64,000 bases of DNA from assembly GCA_016215025.1 (NCBI GenBank), contig JACRMI010000076.1, forward strand, positions 62,001 to 126,000. Reading direction: 5' to 3'. A program made the translations under genes and the position numbers. The DNA comes from Chloroflexota bacterium. GTDB taxonomy: Bacteria; Chloroflexota; Anaerolineae; UBA4142. The notes under the pieces were generated by a model that was not told where the DNA came from, ran no database searches, and was given only the letters and a program-made list of their open reading frames with translations. Each line of letters begins with the position of its first letter. Position 1 is the first letter of the stretch. This document shows positions 25,479 to 34,545 of the stretch, in pieces.

Positions 25479-26795
25479 ATGCAGGTTCTTATCATTGGTT
25501 CAGGTGGACGCGAGCACGCGCTCGCATGGAAGGTCGCACAGTCGCCACGACTGACGCAATTATTCGTCGCACCCGGTAACGCAGGCACAGCCAGTATCGC
25601 GCAAAATGTTCCGATTAGTGCTGAAGATTCTGCCACGCTCGTTGCATTCGCGCGCGAAAAGAAAATCGATTTGGGGATTGTCGGTCCCGAAGTGCCGCTG
25701 GCAAACGGTGTGAGCGACGTGCTGCGCGATGCAGGCATTCGCGTGTTCGGTCCATCGCGCGCGGCGGCGCAGCTCGAAGCATCGAAGACGTTTGCGAAAG
25801 CGTTCATGGCGCGGCATCAGATTCCAACGGCGCGATACGCGGCGTTCGGCGAATATGACGCTGCTCTAAGATTCTTGCACACCGTCGATTACCCCATCGT
25901 GATCAAGGCGTCGGGGTTGGCGGCGGGCAAAGGTGTCATCATTCCCGAATCGATGCCGGAAGCGGAGAACGCGTTGCGTCAGATTATGCTCAAGCGCGAG
26001 TTTGGTGCGGCGGGCGATCAGGTCGTCATCGAAGAGCGATGGCAAGGCGAAGAAGTCTCGCTGCTCGCGTTCACCGATGGTATCACCGTCAAGCCAATGT
26101 TGCCTGCGCAAGATCACAAGCGCTTGCTCGATAATGATTGCGGTCCGAACACCGGTGGCATGGGCGCGTACGCACCCGCGCCGATTTGTCCGCCTGCCAT
26201 GGTTACAGAATTGACGCGCACGATTTTGCAGCCGACGGTCGATGCGATGCGTGCGGAAGGTACGCCGTTTGTCGGTGCGCTGTACGCGGGCTTGATGCTG
26301 ACGCACGACGGCGTGCGTGTGCTTGAATACAATTGTCGGTTCGGCGACCCAGAGACCCAGGTTATTTTGCCGCTGCTCGATTCGGACTTGATCGCGATTG
26401 CCGAGGCATGTGCGACCCAGCGGTTAAATCAGGTCGATGTGAAATGGAAATCCGGTGCGGCGGCATGTGTCGTAGCTGCATCGGGTGGTTATCCGGGAGC
26501 TTACCAAAACGAGAAAGAAATTTTTGGCTTGGGTCCTGCGCGATCTGATTGCGCTGTGTTCCACGCTGGTACGAAGATTGTGAATGGCAAAGTGGTGACG
26601 GCGGGGGGACGAGTGTTGGCGGTGAGTGGGTGGGAAACGGACAGTCGAACGGACACTGAAACGGACAAACGGACACATGCAGATATGATTAGCCGGGCGT
26701 TGGAGAAGGCATACGCGGTGATTGGCAAGATTCATTTTGAAGGAATGCAATATCGGAAGGATATTGGCAGGCGTGCGGTCACATCAATTGAGTGA
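25479..26795 (+). CDS. purD: Phosphoribosylamine-glycine ligase
   Basis: The 438-residue ATP-grasp enzyme has MQVLIIGSGGREHALAWK, GIVGPEVPLANGVSD, PIVIKASGLAAGKGVII and NTGGMGAYAPAP. It makes GAR from phosphoribosylamine and glycine. GGAG lies before the ATG. In the C-terminal domain a 12-bp repeat unit encodes ETDSRTDTETDKRTHAD (about residues 387-403), between two conserved strands. This lengthens the protein relative to the usual 420-430 residues. Confidence 0.95.
   Translation: MQVLIIGSGGREHALAWKVAQSPRLTQLFVAPGNAGTASIAQNVPISAEDSATLVAFAREKKIDLGIVGPEVPLANGVSDVLRDAGIRVFGPSRAAAQLEASKTFAKAFMARHQIPTARYAAFGEYDAALRFLHTVDYPIVIKASGLAAGKGVIIPESMPEAENALRQIMLKREFGAAGDQVVIEERWQGEEVSLLAFTDGITVKPMLPAQDHKRLLDNDCGPNTGGMGAYAPAPICPPAMVTELTRTILQPTVDAMRAEGTPFVGALYAGLMLTHDGVRVLEYNCRFGDPETQVILPLLDSDLIAIAEACATQRLNQVDVKWKSGAAACVVAASGGYPGAYQNEKEIFGLGPARSDCAVFHAGTKIVNGKVVTAGGRVLAVSGWETDSRTDTETDKRTHADMISRALEKAYAVIGKIHFEGMQYRKDIGRRAVTSIE
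26635..26677. repeat. 12-bp tandem units inside purD
   Basis: ACGGACA recurs every 12 bp at 26637, 26649 and 26661, then again at 26669. A similar sequence in inverted orientation lies in the purM linker near 27480-27500. Confidence 0.8.
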
Positions 26796-26814
26796 GATTG
26801 CAGCGGAGGTACGA

Positions 26815-28509
26815 ATGAGTGAACAGGATAAAAAGCGCCCAGGTTTGGTTCAAACTCCATTAGATAAACTAACGTACACTGTGAACGGACTAGCGATGCA
26901 AGTGCAACACGAACTTCAAGCGGGACATTGTGAAGTGTTCTACCAGCGTCGGCTCGCAGAGCGATTGACACAAGCCGGCATTCCTGTCGAAATGGAAAAA
27001 CAAGTCGAGGTCTACATTGACGATTCACTCGTTGGGTATTTGTTTTTGGATTTATGGGTCGATCAAGCGTTGGTGGTCGAGTGCAAGGCGTTCTCTCACT
27101 TGCTAACGAAAGAAGAAGTTGGGCAAGTTCTTACGTATCTCGCGGCAACGGGTGGTTGCGTTGGCATGCTCTATAACTTTGGGCGCAGATACCTGGAATG
27201 GAAACGAATCTTGCCGCCGAAAAGTGTGCAAGAGTGGCAACAATATCTCTATCGTCAGCTCCATAAATTGCGCGGCGTAACTCTGCCGCCCATCGAAACC
27301 CTCACGACTGATACGCCAATTCAATTTTCTCTCGTGAGCCGGACTGTTACGATTACACCCACCGAACCTATCCGTTTATCCATTTCAAATTCACCGGTTT
27401 CATCCGCTCCACTTGCCCGCCAAGCGTTCCATACTCCGTCCATCTCATCTACCCCAGCTGATTCGTCTGCCCCTGTCCGCTTGTCCGTTTCAAGTCCGCT
27501 TTCTCCGTCCGCTTATGCCTCCAGCGGCGTCAACATCGATGCGGGCAATCGCGCGGTCGAGTTGATGCGCGATGCGGTGCGCTCGACGTACGGTAAGCAA
27601 GTGCTCGCGGGGATTGGCGCATTTGGCGGCTTGTTCGATGCGGCTGCGCTCAAGGCGATGCAAAATCCCGTACTCGTCGCATCCACCGATGGCGTCGGAA
27701 CCAAAGTCAAACTCGCGGCGCAGGTGCAGCGTTACCAATCGATTGGCGCTGACATTGTCAATCACTGCATCGACGATATTCTCGTGCAAGGCGCGCGCCC
27801 GCTCTTTTTTCTCGATTACGTCGCGAGCAGTCGGATCGATCCGGAAATGATCGCGGCGATTGTGAGCGGCATCGCAGCGGCGTGTCGAGAGTCCGGTTGC
27901 GCGTTGCTTGGCGGCGAGACGGCGGAAATGCCCGGCGTTTATCAAACGAACGAGTTTGACGTTGCGGGAACGATTATTGGCGTCGTCGAGCGCGATGCGA
28001 TTTTGCCGCGCAATATTCTCTGTGCGGGGGATGTGCTCATCGGTTTGCGTTCGTCGGGTCCACACACGAATGGCTATTCGCTCATCCGCAAGATTTTCGA
28101 AGGTGTGTCGCTCGATACGGTTTTCCCAGAGCTAGGCGTGCCGCTTGCCGATGCGCTGCTTGCGCCTCATCGTTCATATCTTTCGACTCTGCAAAACGCG
28201 CTGCCGCACATCAAAGCATTGGCGCATCTCACCGGCGGTGGCTTTATCGAAAACATTCCGCGCGTGCTGCCAGAAAATCTCGGCGCGGTGATTCAGCGTG
28301 ACCGTTGGCAGGTTCCACCGCTGTTTCAACTCATTCAAACGCGCGGCGATGTGCCGATGGAAGAAATGTACCGCGTGTTCAACATGGGCATCGGCATGAT
28401 CGCAATTGTCGCGCAAGAGAACATCGGGCAAGTGCAAGAATCAATCGGTGAACCAACTTGGGTGATTGGTGAACTTGTTTCAGGCGAAAAGAAAGTTGTC
28501 TTTGCATGA
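26815..28509 (+). CDS. purM: GxxExxY-domain protein fused to phosphoribosylformylglycinamidine cyclo-ligase
   Basis: The protein has 564 residues from ATG 26815, five bases after GGAGG. Residues 1 to about 140 resemble GxxExxY proteins of PD-(D/E)XK nuclease fold: CEVFYQRRLAERLTQAGIPV, then FLDLWVDQALVVECKAF, which keeps D and ExK-type residues. A serine/proline-rich linker (about 170-240) is encoded by repeat-like DNA. Residues about 240-564 are PurM, with SSGVNIDAGNRAVELM, STDGVGTKVKLA, LGGETAEMPGVY and LTGGGFIENIPRVL. PurM closes the imidazole ring (FGAM to AIR). I see no internal ribosome site for a separate PurM, so one fused product is expected. The nuclease-like part has no known role in purine synthesis. 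Confidence 0.9.
   Translation: MSEQDKKRPGLVQTPLDKLTYTVNGLAMQVQHELQAGHCEVFYQRRLAERLTQAGIPVEMEKQVEVYIDDSLVGYLFLDLWVDQALVVECKAFSHLLTKEEVGQVLTYLAATGGCVGMLYNFGRRYLEWKRILPPKSVQEWQQYLYRQLHKLRGVTLPPIETLTTDTPIQFSLVSRTVTITPTEPIRLSISNSPVSSAPLARQAFHTPSISSTPADSSAPVRLSVSSPLSPSAYASSGVNIDAGNRAVELMRDAVRSTYGKQVLAGIGAFGGLFDAAALKAMQNPVLVASTDGVGTKVKLAAQVQRYQSIGADIVNHCIDDILVQGARPLFFLDYVASSRIDPEMIAAIVSGIAAACRESGCALLGGETAEMPGVYQTNEFDVAGTIIGVVERDAILPRNILCAGDVLIGLRSSGPHTNGYSLIRKIFEGVSLDTVFPELGVPLADALLAPHRSYLSTLQNALPHIKALAHLTGGGFIENIPRVLPENLGAVIQRDRWQVPPLFQLIQTRGDVPMEEMYRVFNMGIGMIAIVAQENIGQVQESIGEPTWVIGELVSGEKKVVFA
27354..27530. repeat. Low-complexity linker DNA in the purM fusion
   Basis: The segment is built from TCCGTTT / TCCGCTT / CATCTCA-like short words. 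TTGTCCGTTTCAAGTCCG near 27490 is an approximate inverted copy of the purD repeat. Confidence 0.65.
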
Positions 28510-29120
28510 TGGCAAATCCAAAATCCAAAATCCAAAATCCCAAATTGGTTGTGTTGATTTCCGGCAGTGGCTCCAACTTGCAGGCGATTCTCGACGCGTG
28601 TGCATCCGGCGAATTGCATGCACACGTCGTCGCCGTGATTTCGAACACCGCAGACGCGTACGGCTTGGAACGCGCGCGGCGCGCGAATGTGCCGACCGTC
28701 GTGTGCGTCAAATCGAAAGAGCAAGACCGCCGCGCGTACGATGCGGAGCTTGCCGACATGGTTGCATCGTATCAACCGGACTGGGTCGTGCTGGCGGGCT
28801 GGATGCGAATTTTATCGTCAGCATTTCTCAATCGATTCCCGAATCGCGTCGTCAATCTGCATCCCGCATTGCCCGGAACATTCCCAGGTACACACGCGAT
28901 CGAGTGCGCTTTTCAAGCGTATGAGCGTGGCGAAATCAAGCACACCGGCGTCATGGTGCATCTCGTTCCCGACGAAGGTGTTGATTGCGGTCCTGTGCTT
29001 GCGCAAGAGATCGTGCCGATTCAATCGGACGACACCGCCGAGACATTGGAGGCGCGCGTCCACATCGTTGAGCATCGATTATTGGTCGAGACAATAAGAC
29101 GGCTCGTTGATTCTGCGTAG
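28506..29120 (+). CDS. purN: Phosphoribosylglycinamide formyltransferase
   Basis: The 204-residue protein has LISGSGSNLQAILDA, the catalytic HPALPGTFPGTHA (with LNRFPNRVVNLHP before it) and TGVMVHLVPDEGVDCGPVL. It formylates GAR with 10-formyl-THF. The ATG overlaps the purM stop (ATGA). The first residues, ANPKSKIQNPK, come from a heptamer array of ATCCAAA units. The TAG stop is part of a hairpin repeat. Confidence 0.95.
   Translation: MMANPKSKIQNPKLVVLISGSGSNLQAILDACASGELHAHVVAVISNTADAYGLERARRANVPTVVCVKSKEQDRRAYDAELADMVASYQPDWVVLAGWMRILSSAFLNRFPNRVVNLHPALPGTFPGTHAIECAFQAYERGEIKHTGVMVHLVPDEGVDCGPVLAQEIVPIQSDDTAETLEARVHIVEHRLLVETIRRLVDSA
28509..28550. repeat. Heptamer array at the purN start
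   Basis: ATCCAAA occurs three times in phase, followed by ATCCCAA. It forms codons 2-14 of purN. Confidence 0.85.
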
Positions 29121-29144
29121 AGGCGATTGTCAAATCGCCTCTAC
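29117..29144 (+). terminator. Hairpin repeat carrying the purN stop codon
   Basis: GTAGAGGCGATT pairs with AATCGCCTCTAC. The TAG (29118-29120) ends purN. No T-run follows, so read-through into guaB is likely. Confidence 0.75.
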
Positions 29145-29164
29145 AACTATTCCAGGAGGTTTAA

Positions 29165-30646
29165 ATGAATGAAGGACTCTTTAAAGATTTTGAAGCACTC
29201 ACGTTCGACGATGTATTGATCGTGCCGGGGTACAGCCAGGTCTTGCCCGACCAAACGAACGTCAAGGCAAATCTAACGCGCGGGATTCCATTGAACATTC
29301 CGATTGTGTCCGCCGCGATGGATACCGTGACCGAAGCGCAGTTGGCGATTGCGTTGGCGCGCGAAGGCGGCATCGGTTTTATCCATCGCAATCTGACGAT
29401 CGAAGCGCAGGCAACCCAGGTCGAACAGGTCAAGCGTTCCGAATCGGGAATGATTACGAATCCGGTGACGCTTCCGCCGACGGCAACCTTGCGCGATGCG
29501 GAAACCATCATGGCAAAATATCGCATCAGCGGCGTGCCGATCACGGACGATACCGGCAAGCTCGTCGGCATCTTGACGAATCGCGATACGCGTTTTGTGC
29601 AGCCGAATGATTTGGATCACTGCTTGAGCGAATTCATGACGAGTGCGAATCTCGTCACCGCAAAGGTTGGCACAACGCTCGAAGAAGCAAAAACGATTTT
29701 GCAGACGCATCGCATCGAAAAGTTGCCGCTGGTCGATGATGCAGGAAAATTAAAAGGACTCATCACCGTTAAAGATATTCAAAAGAAACGCGATTACCCC
29801 AATGCGGCGACGGATTCCCAGGGGCGATTGATCGCCGGTGCGGCGGTGGGAGTGGGTCCGGATTTGGAAGAGCGCGTTCAATGCTTGGTCGAGCATGGCA
29901 TCGATTGTGTGGCAATCGATACGGCGCACGGTCATACCGAGGGTGTCCTGCGCGCGATTCAGCGCATCAAAAGCTCGTGGCGCGATTTACCGGTGATCGC
30001 CGGTAATGTAGTGACGGCGGAAGGGACCGAGGCACTCATCGCCGCGGGCGCAGATGCGATCAAGGTTGGCGTGGGCGCGGGATCGATTTGCACGACGCGC
30101 ATTGTGGCGGGCGCAGGCATGCCGCAACTGACGGCGATTTGGAATTGCGCGAGCGTGGCGCATCGAAAAGGAATTCCGGTGATCGCGGATGGTGGCATCA
30201 AGTACAGCGGCGATGTGGTCAAGGCGATTGTCGCGGGCGCAGATGTTGTGATGCTGGGAAGCATGTTGGCGGGCTTGGACGAATCGCCCGGCGATGTTGT
30301 GTTGTACGAAGGTCGTCGCTTCAAAGAATATCGCGGCATGGGCAGCATCGGCGCGATGCAAGGAATGGGACGAGATCGATATGGCAGCGGGCAAGGGCGC
30401 AGCGGCAAGCTGGTCCCCGAAGGCATCGAAGGGCGCGTGCCATACAAAGGATCGCTTCGCGACGTGATCTATCAATTGGTGGGCGGTTTGCGTTCGGGCA
30501 TGGGTTATGCCGGCGCAGCGACCCTGGAGGATTTGCGGACGAAAACGAAATTGGTGCGCATCACCAATGCGGGCTTGATCGAAAGTCATCCGCACGATGT
30601 CATCATCACGCGCGAAGCGCCGAACTATCAAACGGTCGAACGCTGA
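29165..30646 (+). CDS. guaB: IMP dehydrogenase
   Basis: The 493-residue enzyme has two CBS domains (about 95-210) inside the TIM barrel. The catalytic loop is [18 protein letters not shown] (Cys near 308), and the flap region is followed by [18 protein letters not shown] and [12 protein letters not shown] motifs. It oxidises IMP to XMP, the first step to GMP. A strong AGGAGG lies before the ATG. It ends the purine run; the stop codon abuts a perfect palindrome. Confidence 0.96.
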   Translation: MNEGLFKDFEALTFDDVLIVPGYSQVLPDQTNVKANLTRGIPLNIPIVSAAMDTVTEAQLAIALAREGGIGFIHRNLTIEAQATQVEQVKRSESGMITNPVTLPPTATLRDAETIMAKYRISGVPITDDTGKLVGILTNRDTRFVQPNDLDHCLSEFMTSANLVTAKVGTTLEEAKTILQTHRIEKLPLVDDAGKLKGLITVKDIQKKRDYPNAATDSQGRLIAGAAVGVGPDLEERVQCLVEHGIDCVAIDTAHGHTEGVLRAIQRIKSSWRDLPVIAGNVVTAEGTEALIAAGADAIKVGVGAGSICTTRIVAGAGMPQLTAIWNCASVAHRKGIPVIADGGIKYSGDVVKAIVAGADVVMLGSMLAGLDESPGDVVLYEGRRFKEYRGMGSIGAMQGMGRDRYGSGQGRSGKLVPEGIEGRVPYKGSLRDVIYQLVGGLRSGMGYAGAATLEDLRTKTKLVRITNAGLIESHPHDVIITREAPNYQTVER

Positions 30647-30698
30647 TGGGCAAAAACATGCGACGCACCTCCGAGGTGCGTCGCATGTTTTTGCCCAT
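30646..30698. terminator. 53-bp perfect palindrome between guaB and the radical-SAM gene
   Basis: ATGGGCAAAAACATGCGACG mirrors its right end exactly. The core is the same palindrome as in the GH38 gene (11886-11928). A run of T's on the right arm makes it a plausible terminator for guaB, and its end overlaps the -35 box of the next gene. Confidence 0.88.
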
Positions 30699-30726
30699 TG
30701 ACAGCCAGAAACACTTGTTCTAAAAT
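30698..30726 (+). promoter_or_regulatory. Promoter of the radical-SAM gene, apparently leaderless
   Basis: TTGACA (30698-30703), a 17-bp spacer and TAAAAT (30721-30726). The predicted start point is about 30733 and the ATG is at 30734, so the transcript would have almost no leader. Confidence 0.8.
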
Positions 30727-30733
30727 GTAGTCG

Positions 30734-31954
30734 ATGGATACCGAAGCGAAACTTGCGCTTGTCTCTGATCAAATGCATCTCGAACCGGCCGAAGAAACCG
30801 GCGTGGCAGGGCGTGTCGTTGCGCCGTGTGGCTTTGCGCCCGACGAACTACGGAACGTGGTTGAGTCCGGCGCGGCGAGTTCTGCGCTCGAAGCGAAAAA
30901 GAATTCGCTGGGGCTGTACGATGCGGCAATGCCCAACGGCAAGCGCATGACGATGCTCAAGACGCTGCTCACTTCGGCGTGCGAGCGCGATTGCTATTAC
31001 TGTCCATTCCGCGCCAAGCGAAATTATCGACGAGCGACCTTCAAGCCGGAAGAGATGGCGCAAGCGTTTCATCAGATGTTCGATGCGGGCATGGCGCAGG
31101 GATTGTTCCTCAGCTCAGGCGTCGCCGGTGGCGGCGTACGAACCCAGGATCGATTGATCGCAACGGCAGAAATTCTGCGACGCAAGCTGAATTACACTGG
31201 CTATTTGCATTTGAAGATCATGCCGGGCGCAGAACGCGAGCAAGTGTTCCGCGCGATGCAGCTCGCGGATCGCATTTCGATCAATCTCGAAGCGCCGAAT
31301 GCGAATCGATTGACGGCACTCGCACCGCACAAGAATTTTGCAGAGGAATTGTTGCGCCCGTTGCAATGGGTGGAGGAAATTCGCAAGAGCCAGCCCGCGC
31401 GATTGGGGTGGAATGGTCGCTGGCCTTCGACCGTGACGCAGTTTGTTGTCGGCGCAGTGGGCGAAAACGATGTGGAAATTCTTTCGACGTCGGCGTATCT
31501 CATTCAACAATTGAGACTCACGCGCACGTACTATTCCGCGTTCAGTCCGGTGCCGGACACGCCGTTCGACAATCACGCGCCGGAAAATCCTTGGCGCGAG
31601 CATCGGCTATATCAAGCATCGTTTTTGCTGCGTGATTATCAATTCGAAATGGAAGAGATGCCGTTCAATCGCGATGGGAACTTGCCGCTCGAGGTCGATC
31701 CCAAGATGGCATGGGCGCGCGCGCATTTGACCGAGCATCCCACCGAAGTCAATCGCGCCGAGCGAAATGAATTGCTGCGCATCCCCGGCATCGGACCGAA
31801 AGGCGCGGATGCGATTTTGTCGGCGCGGCGACGCGGTCATCTGCATGACTGGCGCGATTTGGAAAAGCTGGGGATTGCCGCGGCGCGCGCGGCTCCGTTT
31901 GTTCTCCTCGATGGAAAGCGACCCCCGCACCAGCTTTCACTTTGGCCGGCTTGA
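30734..31954 (+). CDS. Radical-SAM DNA modification/repair-type protein with helix-hairpin-helix
   Basis: The 406-residue protein carries the radical-SAM 4Fe-4S motif CERDCYYCPF (Cys83, Cys87, Cys90) after a segment typical of putative DNA modification/repair radical-SAM proteins (LGLYDAAMPNGKRMTMLKTL). A C-terminal helix-hairpin-helix, LLRIPGIGPKGADAILSARR, supports DNA binding. In many genomes this family sits beside a uracil-DNA-glycosylase-related gene; that partner is not adjacent here. No ribosome site is visible, which fits the leaderless promoter. The actual reaction of the family is not known to me. Confidence 0.88.
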   Translation: MDTEAKLALVSDQMHLEPAEETGVAGRVVAPCGFAPDELRNVVESGAASSALEAKKNSLGLYDAAMPNGKRMTMLKTLLTSACERDCYYCPFRAKRNYRRATFKPEEMAQAFHQMFDAGMAQGLFLSSGVAGGGVRTQDRLIATAEILRRKLNYTGYLHLKIMPGAEREQVFRAMQLADRISINLEAPNANRLTALAPHKNFAEELLRPLQWVEEIRKSQPARLGWNGRWPSTVTQFVVGAVGENDVEILSTSAYLIQQLRLTRTYYSAFSPVPDTPFDNHAPENPWREHRLYQASFLLRDYQFEMEEMPFNRDGNLPLEVDPKMAWARAHLTEHPTEVNRAERNELLRIPGIGPKGADAILSARRRGHLHDWRDLEKLGIAAARAAPFVLLDGKRPPHQLSLWPA

Positions 31955-31970
31955 TGATCCTCGCCATTTA

Positions 31971-32030
31971 ACCACAGAGGGCACAGGGAACACAGAGAAA
32001 AATTCTGTGAACTCTGTGCCCTCTGTGGCG
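31971..32030. terminator. Large hairpin between convergent genes
   Basis: CCACAGAGGGCACAG pairs with CTGTGCCCTCTGTGG, with further inner complementarity (ACACAGAG / CTCTGTG-like). It lies between two converging genes and could terminate both. Confidence 0.75.
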
Positions 32031-32041
32031 ATAAGATTCAC

Positions 32042-33439
32042 TCAAACTTGGTACAGTATGTCCATGTACATCTTGAGCAATGCATCCACCATGTAACGCG
32101 CCTCCACAATCGATGCCATGCCGTAGATCGGTCCCACACCGGATGGCGCATTGGGATTTGCTTTAACGTACGCCACCGCTTCTTTTAGGTCGGCGATAAA
32201 TTGCTCCGCGACGCCAGGCTGCGTGTGGCGCAACGTCACGCAGATGTGAACAGCCGCCGGCGAGTGCAAGCCGTTCAAACTCCAGCCCTTTTTCGTCATG
32301 CGTTCCATCACTTGGAATACGTCGAGCGAATCCGACATGAACGCGACGAGGAAGAGTGGGTCTCCGCACAATTTCAATTCCGGAATTTCGCGCACGCCTT
32401 GTTTTATTTTCGCCGCTGTTTCCACAATCGCTTGCGCCGCGCGCAGATAGCCGCTCTCGCCTAACGATACCATCGCCGCCCAGCATCCCGCGCTCAACGC
32501 CCCAGGACGACTGCCGGCAAATGTTGGCGAAAAGTACAAGCCGCCGGGCCAATCCGTCGAGGTGAAATACTGAAAGTGGCGCAGTTCTTCGTTTCGATAC
32601 AACACGACCGAGGTGCCTTTGGGCGCATAGCCATACTTGTGCGTGTCGGCGGAAATCGACGTGACGCCGGGCAATCGAAAATCGAACGGCGGAACGGGAT
32701 AACCCAGCTTTTCGATCCAGGGCAACAAAAATCCGCCGAGACAACCGTCGGTGTGAAAACCAATTCCGCGTTCGCGCGCCAGCTCCGACAATTCCTCAAT
32801 CGGATCGATGATGCCGTGCGGGAATTGCGGCGCAGAACCGATCATCACAATCGTGTTTGCGTTGATCGCAGCGCGCATGGCGGCAACATCCGCGCGAAAA
32901 TCTTCGCCGACCGGAATGCGGTGCATTTTGATGCAAAAGTATTGCGCGGCTTTGTCGAATGCCGCATGGGCCGTTGTCGGCGCGATCATTTCCGGTTCGG
33001 TGATGCCTTTGGTTTCGCGCGCCCAATCGCGATAGGTTTTCATCGCGAGCAAAATGCTTTCCGTTCCGCCGGACGATACCGTGCCGCACGCGCCTTTCGG
33101 TGCGTTAAGCATGTGTCCCGTCATCGAAACGATTTCCGCTTCGAATTTCGTCGTCGCGGGAAAAACGTCGGCGTGCAGCGGATTGCTTTGCGAGTGCAGC
33201 GCATAGACGCGATTCACAAAATCAATATGCGATTGATCGCCGTGATAAACCGCGCCGGAAACTTTGCCGTCTTTCCAATGCGCTTCCTCAAGCGATTTCA
33301 GTTTCTCCATCTCGCGCAAAATGTCTTCGCGGCTGCACCCCGTTGCTGGGATTTCCGAAAACGAGAGGAATCCTTCTTTGTACGGTTTCAGTGCTTTTTC
33401 TAGTTGGGGTACCAAATCTTCAAATGCAGATGTGTCCAT
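32042..33439 (-). CDS. PLP-dependent group II decarboxylase, sphingosine-1-phosphate-lyase-like
   Basis: The protein has 465 residues from ATG 33439, which follows GGAG by six bases; ATG 33451 is possible. It has [20 protein letters not shown], the conserved HTDGCLGGF and the PLP-lysine motif [13 protein letters not shown]. The set resembles S1P lyase (Dpl1-type) and archaeal tyrosine/aspartate decarboxylases. No transmembrane segment is seen, unlike eukaryotic S1P lyases. The likely reaction is cleavage or decarboxylation of an amine-bearing substrate; a sphingolipid role cannot be claimed. It reads towards the radical-SAM gene and stands alone. Confidence 0.87.
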   Translation of the reverse strand: MDTSAFEDLVPQLEKALKPYKEGFLSFSEIPATGCSREDILREMEKLKSLEEAHWKDGKVSGAVYHGDQSHIDFVNRVYALHSQSNPLHADVFPATTKFEAEIVSMTGHMLNAPKGACGTVSSGGTESILLAMKTYRDWARETKGITEPEMIAPTTAHAAFDKAAQYFCIKMHRIPVGEDFRADVAAMRAAINANTIVMIGSAPQFPHGIIDPIEELSELARERGIGFHTDGCLGGFLLPWIEKLGYPVPPFDFRLPGVTSISADTHKYGYAPKGTSVVLYRNEELRHFQYFTSTDWPGGLYFSPTFAGSRPGALSAGCWAAMVSLGESGYLRAAQAIVETAAKIKQGVREIPELKLCGDPLFLVAFMSDSLDVFQVMERMTKKGWSLNGLHSPAAVHICVTLRHTQPGVAEQFIADLKEAVAYVKANPNAPSGVGPIYGMASIVEARYMVDALLKMYMDILYQV

Positions 33440-33502
33440 TGTTGACTCCATGTGAGCTGTATGTACCGTTGTTAGGTGCGTAGCCGTTCGCGAACTGTTG
33501 CG

Positions 33503-34441
33503 TTACGATGAACGTCCAATATAAACTGGCGCAAACGGTTTACGTGGAGAAGCCGTAAGGCGCAGAGTTGCGTACCCACGCTTCATCGAAAGTTCATAGT
33601 GTTTTTTTGATGCAAGTGGTAAAAAGGATTTCATCTTCTTTTTCCAATCGAGATGATCATATAGACGTGCCCCAATGAAATGATACCCACTTCCTGTGCG
33701 GAAGAAGAAACCAGGTTCATTTGTAAATTTTTCCCTTGGAAGCGTGCTCATATCATCGAGGTCAAGCATGAGAATATGTTTGGGTTCATACTGATTCACA
33801 CGGCTATTAAGACCGATGACGTATAACTCGGAGTTCTTGACTCGAAGCGTATGGAGTGACCTAATTGTCGAATTGAGCAACATTCGAAGCCACTTATCGG
33901 TCAATCGTCCTTTAGGACACCAGGTTGTAAACCGAGTGTGGTGAAAATACGATTTTGGACAATAGATGTCGAATGAAAAGTCACGAATTTCAGAATTCGC
34001 TTCTACAAGCAAAGTAAGGATTTTTGCAGTCGAAACAGGTGGAATTTCACGACGAGCCCGTTTTGTGAAATTCTCTACCTGTTTCGTCAAGTGTTCTACA
34101 GCGTTGTGAAAAGTTGGGACATACTCGCCGTAATCGGCTTTGTCTCGGTCGTCATGCAGTGAGTTTAGCAATCGTCCATATATTTCTGGAAAATGCCGTT
34201 TCTTGACCCACTCTAAACCAAACTGATTTGCTATTGCTGTATGAGTCTTGGCATGATTGCCAACGAGTTCTAATAAAGCGCGTGCGGTATGATGCGTGGC
34301 ATAGTAAAGACGATTGCGCGCCCCGAGCCGAGTTTGCCCACTTGGGACAAGCAATCTGGCTTCTTCTAAGGTATCGATTGCCTTTGCCATCCACCAATGC
34401 GCTCTCTCAATTTGTTTAGCTGAAAACTTCTCTGTTGGCAT
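33503..34441 (-). CDS. HEPN-domain protein with primase-polymerase-like C-terminal region
   Basis: The 312-residue protein has an N-terminal HEPN domain (about 1-125) with ARNRLYYATHHTARALLELV, which contains an Rx5H-type pattern, and DDRDKADYGEYVPT. The C-terminal part (about 150-312) has HILMLDLDDMS, RTGSGYHFIGARL and YATLRLTASPRKPF. Their order and type recall motifs I (DxD), II (SxH) and III of archaeo-eukaryotic primases. This is my reading of short motifs and not a demonstrated homology. GAGGA precedes the ATG. Its codon and base composition is more AT-rich than the neighbours, and both neighbours are unrelated metabolic genes, so it may have been acquired. Defence or nucleic-acid sensing is a possibility only. 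Confidence 0.6.
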   Translation of the reverse strand: MPTEKFSAKQIERAHWWMAKAIDTLEEARLLVPSGQTRLGARNRLYYATHHTARALLELVGNHAKTHTAIANQFGLEWVKKRHFPEIYGRLLNSLHDDRDKADYGEYVPTFHNAVEHLTKQVENFTKRARREIPPVSTAKILTLLVEANSEIRDFSFDIYCPKSYFHHTRFTTWCPKGRLTDKWLRMLLNSTIRSLHTLRVKNSELYVIGLNSRVNQYEPKHILMLDLDDMSTLPREKFTNEPGFFFRTGSGYHFIGARLYDHLDWKKKMKSFLPLASKKHYELSMKRGYATLRLTASPRKPFAPVYIGRSS

Positions 34442-34510
34442 TAAGATCCTCGATTTAGATTTACGAAATTTATGCAGGTTGGAAAATATGGTGGCATGAT
34501 AACTAACCTC

Positions 34511-34545
34511 ACATCACGCATCACGTTTTACGTTTTACGATTCAA
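34511..34545. repeat. Five in-phase heptamers at the 3' end of the FGGY kinase gene
   Basis: Units of the type GTTTTAC and GCATCAC. The kinase stop codon (complement of TTA at 34528) lies inside the array. Confidence 0.82.
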
